In this document: positions 1 through 6,835 of the stretch, in pieces | Position numbering within the stretch: the first letter of the stretch is position 1 | Layout: every line of letters starts with the position of its first letter | Origin: CAYLLT01 sp964591605 | Lineage (GTDB): Bacteria > Planctomycetota > Phycisphaerae > UBA1845 > PWPN01 | Assembly (NCBI GenBank): GCA_964591605.1 | Contig: CAZQEN010000110.1 | Coordinates: forward strand, 1-20,321 | Length of the DNA stretch: 20,321 nt | Direction of reading: 5' to 3' | Translations under genes and position numbers: made by a program | Notes under the pieces: model-generated | Database searches by the model: none | Seen by the model: only the letters and a program-made list of their open reading frames with translations | Told to the model about the DNA's origin: nothing

Positions 1-132
1 GCGCAGATCGATGACCGTGACCTCCGCGCCCGCCGCCCGGGCCGCCTCCGCCGCGATGCGCACCAGCTTCTTGTTGAGCGATTCGGACCGTGTACTTCCC
101 GCCAGGGCGAGAATCCGTGGAACATTCGGCAT
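1..132 (-). CDS. NAD(P)H-dependent FMN reductase, N-terminal part only
   Basis: The 44 visible residues begin MPNVPRILALAGSTRSESLN and show the flavodoxin-like first strand followed by the GSxRxxSxN phosphate-binding loop (residues 12-20) typical of NADPH-dependent FMN reductases (SsuE/ArsH/chromate-reductase superfamily). The C-terminal part, about three quarters of a usual 180-200 residue protein, lies beyond the left edge. The ATG at 132 has a GGAG six bases upstream. The gene follows doxX by 76 bases on the same strand, so it is probably the third gene of the MarR-led unit, where a flavin reductase would fit a quinone or electrophile detoxification role. The exact substrate cannot be told from the fragment. 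Confidence 0.8.
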   Translation of the reverse strand, partial: MPNVPRILALAGSTRSESLNKKLVRIAAEAARAAGAEVTVIDLR

Positions 133-208
133 TTCATTCTCCATTCATGGGAGCAACGTCGCTGACACGTTCGTCCATTGTCCCGCCATCGTCTGCACGC
201 CCCGGCGA

Positions 209-679
209 TCACGAGCCCTGCGGCACCGATGGCGTCGGCAATTCGGCCGGCAGTGCGGTTCGCCTCTTCGGCCGCCACAGCACCAGCCGCCCCGGTCCGG
301 TCAGGGCCAGGCCCAGCAGAATCAGCCCGAGTGTGAGGGCGTATTCCATTCCGTTCTTCTGCAGCGAGAACGCCCCGGAATGCACCTTCACGATGGCGAC
401 GATCATGGTGAAGATCATGGGTATGGCCGCCAGGCGCAGACCGACCCCGGTCAGCACCGCCAGGCCGCCGAAGAACTCGGCGCAGGCCGCCAGCGCGGCG
501 CTGAGCAGGGGGGCTGGCACGTTCATTTTGCTCAGCATGCCCGCAAAGGCGCTCAGCCCCGGCCCGTCGAAGGCGCCCAGGAGCTTCTGGCTGCCATGAA
601 AGACAAACACAATTCCGACGGCCACTCGGATAACGAGCAGACCGGCGTCGATCGATGCACTTCGGTTCTGGGTGGTCAT
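209..679 (-). CDS. DoxX family membrane protein
   Basis: This is a 156-residue integral membrane protein with four hydrophobic segments at about residues 11-28, 57-77, 82-98 and 113-128. The first segment ends in the pattern VFVFHGSQKLLGAF, characteristic of the DoxX/YphA family; length and topology also fit. The start chosen is MTTQNRS at 679, because AGGAG sits seven bases upstream; an ATG eleven codons further up (712) has no such site. DoxX proteins are small membrane proteins often found beside MarR regulators and flavin reductases and linked to redox or thiol stress; the molecular role is poorly known. The last 20 residues are a proline-rich tail, probably cytoplasmic. Confidence 0.85.
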   Translation of the reverse strand: MTTQNRSASIDAGLLVIRVAVGIVFVFHGSQKLLGAFDGPGLSAFAGMLSKMNVPAPLLSAALAACAEFFGGLAVLTGVGLRLAAIPMIFTMIVAIVKVHSGAFSLQKNGMEYALTLGLILLGLALTGPGRLVLWRPKRRTALPAELPTPSVPQGS

Positions 680-700
680 GATCGGACTCCTGTTAGTTAG

Positions 701-712
701 TTGTTGAAACAA
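701..712. promoter_or_regulatory. Inverted repeat upstream of doxX, possible second regulator site
   Basis: TTGTTGAAACAA is a 12-base inverted repeat with five-base arms; allowing one mismatch the arms extend to seven bases. It lies between the MarR gene and doxX. Its TTGTT/AACAA arms resemble the CACAAC/GTTGTG arms of the repeat in the MarR promoter. No convincing -35/-10 pair is visible beside it, so its role is a guess. Confidence 0.25.
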
Positions 713-755
713 GTTCCGTCCCGCGCCGCCGCCGGTCCGCCCGGCGACCCTGCTT

Positions 756-1247
756 CTATCTCGTCGCCTTCCGGATCTTCACCAGCAGCCGATTGAGTTC
801 CTGCAGCTCCGCCCGCGTCAGGTGGGCCAGTTGCTTTTTGTGCAGCGCGGTCACGGGTTCATCCAGCCGGGTCAGCAGGTCCAGACCCTTGTCCGTGATC
901 CGCACGAGCACCACGCGGCGATCCTCGCGCGTGCGGTGCCGCTCCACGAGGCCGGCCGCCTCCAGGCGATCGATCAGACGCGTCGTATCAGGCACCCGCG
1001 TGATCATCTGCTCCCCGATGTCCAGGCTGGGCAGCGGCCGGCCGTGACCCCGCAGGATCCGCAGCACGTTGTACTGCGGCGAAGAGATGCCGAACCGCTT
1101 GAACAGTTCGGTGAACGCCGCACGCAGATGGTCCTCCGTACGGATCAGATTCAGGCTGACCTCGTGTTCGAGAAACTCGAACGGCGTCCGCTTGCGGAGC
1201 TCTTTCTGCAGTACGGATTCGGTTATAGCCGCCTCGTCGTTTGCCAT
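756..1247 (-). CDS. MarR family transcriptional regulator
   Basis: This 163-residue protein has the MarR layout: an N-terminal dimerisation helix (about 28-50), a winged helix-turn-helix (about 56-118) and a long C-terminal dimerisation helix (about 143-162). The wing carries the diagnostic REDRRVVLVRIT (107-118), and the recognition helix lies near MITRVPDTTRLIDRL (81-95). The protein contains no cysteine, so it cannot sense oxidants through a thiol as OhrR or YodB do; a small-molecule ligand is more likely. It heads the unit with doxX and the flavin reductase. The start at 1247 is only eight bases from a -10 box, with no good Shine-Dalgarno, so the mRNA is probably leaderless. Autorepression through the promoter palindrome is inferred. 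Confidence 0.93.
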   Translation of the reverse strand: MANDEAAITESVLQKELRKRTPFEFLEHEVSLNLIRTEDHLRAAFTELFKRFGISSPQYNVLRILRGHGRPLPSLDIGEQMITRVPDTTRLIDRLEAAGLVERHRTREDRRVVLVRITDKGLDLLTRLDEPVTALHKKQLAHLTRAELQELNRLLVKIRKATR

Positions 1248-1255
1248 CGCCCCAA

Positions 1256-1284
1256 ATTATACGTCACAACAATGGTTGTGTCAA
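1256..1284 (-). promoter_or_regulatory. Sigma-70-type promoter of the MarR-doxX unit
   Basis: Read on the minus strand, a perfect TTGACA (1284-1279) and a perfect TATAAT (1261-1256) are separated by exactly 17 bases. Transcription should begin near 1249-1250, only two or three bases before the ATG at 1247, so the first gene would have almost no leader. Confidence 0.85.
1265..1280. promoter_or_regulatory. Probable MarR operator inside the promoter spacer
   Basis: CACAACAATGGTTGTG is a perfect inverted repeat (six-base arms, four-base centre). It fills nearly all of the spacer between -35 and -10 and overlaps the -35 by two bases. MarR proteins commonly bind 16-20 base palindromes placed in this way, so autorepression of the downstream regulator gene is likely. 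Confidence 0.65.
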
Positions 1285-1332
1285 CAATCAACTCACCAAA
1301 AAGCAGAAAAGCTGGTGGTCGGCGAAAATGCG

Positions 1333-2505
1333 TCAGGGCCTGGCAGAGGTTCCGATGATGTGGCCGTCCACGCGGATCGAGATCTGGCGGGCCAGATGGC
1401 CTATGCGATCGAGCGTCACGTCGACGCCCAGGCCGGGGGTATCGGGCAATCGGACCGTCCCGTCCGCCCCCAGGCGGAGCGGCTCACGCACGATGTCGCG
1501 GACGAGCGGCGAACCGGACTCGCAATACTCAAGCCAGGGCATGCGCTCGTCGCCCGCAAACACCGCCAGCGCGGCCGCCAGTGAGATCTGGCTCTTGTAC
1601 GTGTGGTTCACCCACACCGCCCGGCGGCGGCGCGCCAGGTGACAGGTCTCGATCGCCGGTGTGATGCCGCCGATGCGCCCGGGATCGATCTGCAGGAAGG
1701 TGAGTCCGCCGTTCTCGAGGAGATCCTCGGCCGCCCGCACCGTGTTGCAGCCTTCGCCTGCGGCGATCGGCACCGGCGACTGCGCCGCCAGCCGGCCGTA
1801 AGCCTTTACCGCCTCCGTGCTGAGCGGCTCCTCGAGCCAGGTCACGTCAAAATCCGCAAAGGCCCGGGCCCGCCGCAGCGCCGTGGCATCGTCGTACTTC
1901 CAGACGGTTCCGGCATCGACCATGAGCGCGGCGTCGCCCAGCCCCTCCCGCGCGCAGCGCGCCAGATCGACATCGAAGGCCTCGTCCTTCGTCCCCATCG
2001 GCCCCCAGCCGAACTTGCCCGCGCGGAAACCCTTCTGTCGCGCCTGGCGGGCCAGGTCGCGCGTCGCCTCCGGGGTGTCCTGAAACAGTTGCGAGGAATA
2101 CGCCACCTTCGGCAGGCTGCGGTCATGCCCGAGCAGTTTGTAGACCGGCGTTCTCAGATGCCTGCCCAGGAGGTCCCACAGGGCGATATCCGCCGCCGCA
2201 TAGGCATGCGGAAACTGCGCCATGTCCAGCGCTCGCCGCTGGCAATGGGCGTAGATCCGCCGCACGTCCTCCGGCGACTCGACGCGCTGGCCGATCAGCG
2301 ACTCGCTGATATTGACGATGTTGCTGTGCGATGGGGGTGTGCAGTAACTCGCGAATGCCAGCAGCGGCGACGAATCCGATTCACCAAAGCCCTCAAGGCC
2401 ATTGTCCGCCCGCACGCGGACGACGAAGCTGTCCTGCGAGCCATCCGCCTGGTCGCGGATCTGCGGCAGGGCAAAGTAGAACAGGTCGATGCTCTCGATT
2501 TTCAT
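1333..2505 (-). CDS. Enolase-superfamily sugar-acid dehydratase (mandelate racemase/muconate lactonizing type), copy 1
   Basis: This 390-residue protein has the capping domain (about 1-130) and modified TIM barrel of the mandelate racemase subgroup. Metal ligands are D197 (MVDAG), E225 (WLEEP) and E251 (AAGEG). A Lys, K164 in GKFGWG, sits at the end of strand two, and the His-Asp dyad is D274 (QIDPGRIGG) and H301 (VNHTYKS). The second lysine of a KxK motif is absent (KFG). Such enzymes remove water from an aldonate or uronate to give a 2-keto-3-deoxy acid; the substrate is not predictable here. It is the last gene of the cluster, 118 bases after the dehydrogenase. No clear Shine-Dalgarno precedes ATG 2505, and a TGGTCAG repeat lies there instead. 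Confidence 0.88.
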   Translation of the reverse strand: MKIESIDLFYFALPQIRDQADGSQDSFVVRVRADNGLEGFGESDSSPLLAFASYCTPPSHSNIVNISESLIGQRVESPEDVRRIYAHCQRRALDMAQFPHAYAAADIALWDLLGRHLRTPVYKLLGHDRSLPKVAYSSQLFQDTPEATRDLARQARQKGFRAGKFGWGPMGTKDEAFDVDLARCAREGLGDAALMVDAGTVWKYDDATALRRARAFADFDVTWLEEPLSTEAVKAYGRLAAQSPVPIAAGEGCNTVRAAEDLLENGGLTFLQIDPGRIGGITPAIETCHLARRRRAVWVNHTYKSQISLAAALAVFAGDERMPWLEYCESGSPLVRDIVREPLRLGADGTVRLPDTPGLGVDVTLDRIGHLARQISIRVDGHIIGTSARP

Positions 2506-2513
2506 GTCTGTCC

Positions 2514-2618
2514 GTGGTCAGGTGTCCCTGGTCAGTTGTCGGGTCCATTTGTCCATCGGTCCGTGGTACCCGGGCAACGGACGGGCTGCCGTGACTGGAG
2601 ACCACTGACCACTGACCC
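2514..2618. repeat. Intergenic TGGTCAG-type short repeats in two orientations
   Basis: The 118-base gap between the dehydrogenase and enolase-1 genes holds TGGTCAG at 2515-2521 and 2529-2535. In the opposite orientation it holds CTGACCA at 2605-2611 and CTGACCC at 2612-2618, with further GTCC/GGTC words between. The arms could pair into a long imperfect hairpin. The sequence is unlike the flanking coding DNA and looks like a small dispersed repeat; whether it affects mRNA stability or termination is unknown. Confidence 0.5.
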
Positions 2619-2623
2619 ATCCG

Positions 2624-3397
2624 TCAGAACGTGCACGTCAGCCCGCCGTCGGCCACCAGCACGTGTCCGGTCACGTAACTCGAGTCGTCGGAGGCCAGAA
2701 ACAGGATGCTCCCGGCCATTTCCTCGGGTTTGGACGCCCGGGCCAGCGGGATCCGCCGCTCGGCCACGTACTGCTGAAGGAACCGCGGGTTTTCGAGCTC
2801 GTTTACCCCGTTGTAGACCGACATGGGCGTGTCCACGAAGCCCGGGGCGAGCGAATTCACGCGGATGTTGTACGGGGCGAGCTCGATGGCCATGCAGCGG
2901 GTGAACTGGTTCACCGCCGCCTTCGCCGCGCCGTAGTTGGAGGCATTCGCCTCGCCCTGCGTGCCGTGGATGCTGGTGACGTTGACGATGCGCCCGGCGA
3001 TCTTCCGCTCGATCATGGCCCTGGCGCCCAGTTGCGTGAAGTGGTACGAGCCGAGCAGGATGATGTCGAATACGCTCCTCCAGTCCTGGTAACTGGAGGT
3101 CAGAAAAGGCGTCGGCTTGAACACGGCGGCGTTGCTCACGACGACGTCCAGGCGGCCGAAACGCTCCAGGCAGAGGTCCACCGCGGTCTGTGCCGTCTTC
3201 ACCTCGACCACGTCGCCCGCCACCACCGCCACGCGTCTGGGCTCGCCGATCGCGCGGGCGACTTCGTGGAGTTTCGACTCACGGCGGCCGACGATCACGA
3301 CGGATGCCCCTTCCCGCACGAACCGGACCGCCGCCGCGGCCCCGATCCCGGTCCCCGCCCCGGTGATGATCGCCGCCTGATTCGTCAGCACACCCAT
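2624..3397 (-). CDS. SDR family NAD(P)-dependent oxidoreductase
   Basis: This 257-residue classical short-chain dehydrogenase has the cofactor loop TGAGTGIG at 12-19, the NNAG-equivalent SNAA at 88-91, catalytic S142, and the YxxxK pair Y155/K159. It ends with the usual C-terminal pattern VTGHVLVADGG. Two arginines after the second strand (R38, R39) suggest NADP(H) preference. The start MGVLTNQ at 3397 is preferred because GGGAGG lies eight bases upstream; the open frame continues to 3478 without such a site. Within this cluster the likely job is oxidation of an aldose to its lactone, or of a 2-keto-3-deoxy sugar acid further down the route. Substrate specificity is not readable from sequence. 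Confidence 0.9.
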   Translation of the reverse strand: MGVLTNQAAIITGAGTGIGAAAAVRFVREGASVVIVGRRESKLHEVARAIGEPRRVAVVAGDVVEVKTAQTAVDLCLERFGRLDVVVSNAAVFKPTPFLTSSYQDWRSVFDIILLGSYHFTQLGARAMIERKIAGRIVNVTSIHGTQGEANASNYGAAKAAVNQFTRCMAIELAPYNIRVNSLAPGFVDTPMSVYNGVNELENPRFLQQYVAERRIPLARASKPEEMAGSILFLASDDSSYVTGHVLVADGGLTCTF

Positions 3398-3488
3398 GGT
3401 GTCAGCCTCCCGCACGTGACAACAAAGCCGCAGATCCGAAGCCGGCGCGGACGTCCCATGGCGCCCCAGCGCGCACACACCGCCGACG

Positions 3489-3513
3489 GCCGCGCGGGCG
3501 GCAGGCCCGCGGC
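3489..3513. other. GC-rich hairpin between mutarotase-like and SDR genes
   Basis: CGGGC (3495-3499) and GCCCG (3505-3509) enclose a five-base loop. An outer GCCG/CGGC stem (3489-3492 with 3510-3513) is separated by a two-base bulge. There is no T-run on either side, so this is not a standard intrinsic terminator; it may protect or delimit mRNA within the 135-base gap. Confidence 0.35.
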
Positions 3514-3532
3514 TCGAGACAGTATCCTCCCG

Positions 3533-4528
3533 CTAATACACCCTCCCGTCCAGCCCGATGTGACTCACATCCTGACGACCGGTGATGACCACGCCCGTGA
3601 CCTGCGTTTCCACGCTCTGGCCGGGCTGCAGCCGGGCGCAGTGGCCCCCGGCCGCGGCTTCCGCCAGGTCGCCCGGATAACCCGTGCAGGGCTCCATGAT
3701 GGCGGTATGCAGGCCCCGCCAGCCCCCATGCGTCTGAAACACCCAGACATATTTGAAGAACTCTCTGTCGAAGGCGATCGCAAAGCCGGCCTGCCGCTCT
3801 TCATCGATCAGCCCGCACCAGCCGTCGCTGAGCTGCGTCACATACGCCATGTCATAGCCCGGCACCCCGCTGGACGCGGGGATCCTGGAGAGATCGACAG
3901 GTTGGCCGTCGCATCCCGGTGCGATGGGCCACGTGAATTCCAGCGGCTCAGCGGCGAGCCGGCCGATGCCGGGAGCGGCGTTGATTGACCGGCCGCCCGG
4001 AATGGTCAGCCGGCAGCCCGGCGTCGCCGCCAGGGCCGGGTGGAGCGACCAGAGGTAGTCGAAGGGGTGCTCCCCGAGGTGCGTCAGCCGATAGCCGATG
4101 CGCACGGCCGGCGAGCCGGCCTCCAGCGTGATCCAGCGTTCCATCCGCGTCGGCGTGACCGAGCCCTCGGCCCGCAGGTAAAGCGTGACCGCCGTCTGCG
4201 ACTGCTCGACATCCCAGTCGAACCGCCTGGTCCAGTACTCGCCGTGGTCGGGATAGAACTCGCCGCCGTGCTGGCCGAGGCTGCCGTTGGGAAACAGTTC
4301 GTCCCAGCCGCCGCTGAACGTGTCGTCGTAGTTGGTGCTCTCAGGCAGGACGGCCGGCTTGATCCGCGGATGCTGCCACAGCCAGTCGCGCCCGAGCGGC
4401 TTGTAGATCCAGTGGTAGATCTTTCCACCCACCTCCGGAAGCACATCCAGGTGCAGCAGGTCGTTCTCGATCCGCAGCACCCGGCAGCCGTTGTATTGCC
4501 AGTCTTTGTCGAAGCGAAGATCAGCCAT
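3533..4528 (-). CDS. Galactose-mutarotase-fold protein (aldose 1-epimerase-like / DUF5107-like)
   Basis: The 331 residues follow the beta-sandwich pattern of mutarotase-like proteins: an early LDVLPEVGGKIYHW stretch (27-40), polar PDHGEYW (93-99) with H95, LWSLHPAL (159-166) with H163, and IMEPCTGYP (277-285) with E279. The two histidines and glutamate are candidates for the acid/base set of aldose 1-epimerases. The enzyme would interconvert anomers or bind the sugar before oxidation, which fits a cluster with a dehydrogenase and a lactonase. The ATG at 4528 has no Shine-Dalgarno; the sequence directly upstream is an arm of the inverted-repeat element. Family membership is sure at fold level, but the exact reaction is inferred. 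Confidence 0.75.
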   Translation of the reverse strand: MADLRFDKDWQYNGCRVLRIENDLLHLDVLPEVGGKIYHWIYKPLGRDWLWQHPRIKPAVLPESTNYDDTFSGGWDELFPNGSLGQHGGEFYPDHGEYWTRRFDWDVEQSQTAVTLYLRAEGSVTPTRMERWITLEAGSPAVRIGYRLTHLGEHPFDYLWSLHPALAATPGCRLTIPGGRSINAAPGIGRLAAEPLEFTWPIAPGCDGQPVDLSRIPASSGVPGYDMAYVTQLSDGWCGLIDEERQAGFAIAFDREFFKYVWVFQTHGGWRGLHTAIMEPCTGYPGDLAEAAAGGHCARLQPGQSVETQVTGVVITGRQDVSHIGLDGRVY

Positions 4529-4539
4529 GAGTGTGTTTA

Positions 4540-4751
4540 ACCGCAGAGACGCAGAGGCCGCAGAGAATCAGTATTCTCCATGACTGTTTTCAATCACCCA
4601 ACTCACAACCGCTGTGGTTCCCAGTAAGAAGAGAATGAGCATGACCCAGTGACGCGCGATGATTGCTGCGCCGTATACGTGGTTGCCGACAACCGCATGC
4701 TTCCGGGAAGGACGACTTCCATTTTCTCTGCGTCCTCTGCGTCTCTGCGGT
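4540..4751. repeat. 212-bp element with 28-bp terminal inverted repeats, MITE-like
   Basis: The left arm (4540-4567) and right arm (4724-4751) are reverse complements with one mismatch in 28 positions. Each arm is itself built of three 9-base units around CGCAGAG. The right arm ends on the first base of the lactonase stop codon (minus-strand TGA at 4753-4751). The left arm ends 11 bases before the mutarotase start codon. The 156-base centre contains small hairpins (for example GGTTG/CAACC at 4681-4694) but no convincing gene. The arm word (CGCAGAGACGCAGAG) resembles a dispersed intergenic repeat I know from several bacterial phyla. No target-site duplication is visible. Confidence 0.7.
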
Positions 4752-5647
4752 CAAAACCTGGCCAAATGCTCGCACCGGCCCTGGATGTCGAGCTTGATGC
4801 GGTAGAGCGAGCCGCCGGTGATGCCGGATTCGAAATCGCAGCCGCGCGGGGCGTAATCGCTTCGCCACGCATTACCGGCGCTGGTCACGTACAGTTCATT
4901 GAGATCCTTGCCGCCGAACATGACGCTCGAGACCTGCTTGGCGGGCATGGGGATGCGCCGCTCGACCTTGCCGTCGGGGTCATAGCGAACAATCTCAGAG
5001 CCGTACCAGTGGGCGCACCAGACGTAGCCCTGCGCATCCACCGTGAGCCCGTCGGGGATGCCCTCGTCCCTGGAGACCTGGACAAACAGACGTTTGCGGC
5101 TCAGGCCGCCCGTTCGGGCATCCACGTCATAGGCGAAGATCTTGCGGGCCGTCGAGTCGGCATAATAGAGCGTCCGATCATCGGGGCTGAAGCCCAGGCC
5201 GTTGCTCACTTCGATGCCGTCATCGACCGGCGTGACCTTGCCGCCTTTCTCAATCAGGTACAGCTTTCCGAGCCGCTCCATGCCCTGCGCGCCCCAGTAG
5301 AGCGTGCCGGCATAGATGCGGCCCTGCGGGTCGGCGATCATGTCGTTGATCTGCAGCGGCAGACCTTCCGTATCGTGCGTGACGATCGGCTCGTGAAGGT
5401 TCTGGGCCTCCCACACATGCAGCCCGGCCGAGCCGCCGAAGATCAGCCGCCGGTCCTCGTTGATGGCCAGGCCGCTCACCGGCAGGTCGCGGCTGAGGAC
5501 CGTCCGCTCGCTGGTCGCGGGCACGTACTGAAAGACAACGCTCGCTTCGTTGTCGACCCAGAGCAGCCGGCCGTTGCGGTGGTCCCAGAGCGGGGCCTCA
5601 CCGCACAGGTTGTTGTCGGCGACGATCTCTTCGACGTGATATGCCAT
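4751..5647 (-). CDS. SMP-30/gluconolactonase/LRE family lactonase
   Basis: This 298-residue six-bladed beta-propeller protein carries all the metal-site residues of the SMP-30 family: E17 (GEAPLW), N101 (QIND), N149 (SNGLGFS) and D199 (IPDGLTVD), close to human SMP30 E18, N103, N154 and D204. It is expected to hydrolyse a sugar lactone to the open aldonic acid using a divalent cation in the cytoplasm. ATG 5647 is preceded by AGGAGG eight bases upstream. It lies 24 bases after enolase-2, so the two are surely co-transcribed, and lactone opening followed by dehydration is the natural order. No signal peptide is seen. Confidence 0.92.
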   Translation of the reverse strand: MAYHVEEIVADNNLCGEAPLWDHRNGRLLWVDNEASVVFQYVPATSERTVLSRDLPVSGLAINEDRRLIFGGSAGLHVWEAQNLHEPIVTHDTEGLPLQINDMIADPQGRIYAGTLYWGAQGMERLGKLYLIEKGGKVTPVDDGIEVSNGLGFSPDDRTLYYADSTARKIFAYDVDARTGGLSRKRLFVQVSRDEGIPDGLTVDAQGYVWCAHWYGSEIVRYDPDGKVERRIPMPAKQVSSVMFGGKDLNELYVTSAGNAWRSDYAPRGCDFESGITGGSLYRIKLDIQGRCEHLARF

Positions 5648-5671
5648 GTCCGGCGCCTCCTGATGGCGTAA

Positions 5672-6808
5672 TCATTCCTTGGGCTGGTATCGGTGTGCGT
5701 TCACGAAATCCCAGTCGAGCGTCACGCCCAGGCCGGCACGCTGGGGGACCGCGACCTTGCCGTCGGTCTCGACCGGGAGCTTCTCGCGCGTCGTGTTCCA
5801 GCGCAGCGGCGATTTGCTCGTGGACCATTCGAGAATCTCCTCGCGCGGCTGATGCGCGAGAAAGTGCAGGTTGGCGGCGATCTCAATGTTGGTCTTGTAG
5901 CCGTGCGTGATGACGCGTTTACCGCGCTGCATGGCCGCGTCGAGTATGCGCATCAGTCCGGTGAAGCCGCCGACCATCGTGATGTCCGGCTGGCAGATGC
6001 TCGCCCCGCCGCGGTCCAGAAAATCGACGAACTCGTCGACGTGCGTGAGGCCCAGGTCACCCACGCCGGTGGGGATCTCGCGGGCGAACTCGGCGTGGCC
6101 GGCCAGGTCGTCAAGCGGTAGTGGGGCCTCGAGAAAGGAGATCCCGATCTCCTTGTAGATCGGGATCAGCTTCATACCCTCGGCCACCGTTTGATAGGAA
6201 AGCGCGGCGTCGATGATGATGATCGACTTATCGCCGGCCTCCTCACGTGCGGCGCGGAGCAGACGGCCGGTGAGGGCGACGTCGTCGAGCCACCACGGGT
6301 CGGCGCAGAACTTGAACGCTCGCAGGTTCATCGCCTTCGCGTCGCGGATCTGCTGGCCGACGGCCGGCGGCGTGCGGGCCATGGGGTAGATCGTGCCGTA
6401 GGCGAGGATGCGATCGCGCTGGGCGCCGCCGAGCAGCGCGTGGATCGGCTTGCCGGCCGCCTGCGCGGCGATGTCCCACAGGGCGATGTCGATGCCGCCG
6501 ATCGCGTGCATCATCAGGCCGCGCCGCCCAACGTAGTCGGTCGTGTCGTACATGAGCTGCCAGAGCCGCCGCGGATCGCGCGGATCCTGCCCGACCAGCA
6601 GCTCCCGCAGCCCCCGGGCGTGGTTGTGCGCCGGCACCGCGCTGACGATGCCCTGAATCGCCCGTGGAAGGGACTCGACCTCGCCGATGCCGGTCAGACC
6701 GGCATCGGTGGTGACGACCATGAGGCAGTCATCGTACGAGCCGTCGAACAGGCCGATGTTGGGGTCTTCGATGCGAAGATGGATGGCCTGGATGTCCGTG
6801 ATCTGCAC
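5672..6808 (-). CDS. Enolase-superfamily sugar-acid dehydratase (mandelate racemase/muconate lactonizing type), copy 2
   Basis: This 378-residue protein has a capping domain (about 1-125) and barrel. It shows K166 (AFKFCAD), metal ligands D200 (IIIDAAL) and E227 (FLEAPL), a His-Asp dyad from D275 (QPDITMVGG) and H302 (ITHGYKTN), and the conserved C-terminal PGLG-like AGLGVTLD. The third metal ligand, normally Glu, appears to be D251 (TGVGDLG). The start is GTG at 6808 with GAGG seven bases upstream. Together with copy 1 it suggests two dehydration steps or two substrates; both copies share HxYK at the catalytic histidine. It is probably co-transcribed with the preceding small DNA-binding protein (27 bases) and the lactonase. 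The substrate is not predictable. Confidence 0.87.
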   Translation of the reverse strand: MQITDIQAIHLRIEDPNIGLFDGSYDDCLMVVTTDAGLTGIGEVESLPRAIQGIVSAVPAHNHARGLRELLVGQDPRDPRRLWQLMYDTTDYVGRRGLMMHAIGGIDIALWDIAAQAAGKPIHALLGGAQRDRILAYGTIYPMARTPPAVGQQIRDAKAMNLRAFKFCADPWWLDDVALTGRLLRAAREEAGDKSIIIIDAALSYQTVAEGMKLIPIYKEIGISFLEAPLPLDDLAGHAEFAREIPTGVGDLGLTHVDEFVDFLDRGGASICQPDITMVGGFTGLMRILDAAMQRGKRVITHGYKTNIEIAANLHFLAHQPREEILEWSTSKSPLRWNTTREKLPVETDGKVAVPQRAGLGVTLDWDFVNAHRYQPKE

Positions 6809-6835
6809 CGGTGCACCTCGCGTGCCAGGCAGACA

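Noticed and set aside
1285..1332. Terminator between enolase-1 and the MarR gene
   Set aside because: CACCA/TGGTG can pair around a T-rich loop on the minus strand, but the stem is only five bases and the T-run is in the loop, not after it.
4568..4642. 24-residue hydrophobic peptide on the minus strand inside the inverted-repeat element (begins MLILFLLGTTAVVSWV)
   Set aside because: It is membrane-helix-like, but there is no ribosome site and no known match; it could be a gene remnant carried by the element but cannot be supported.
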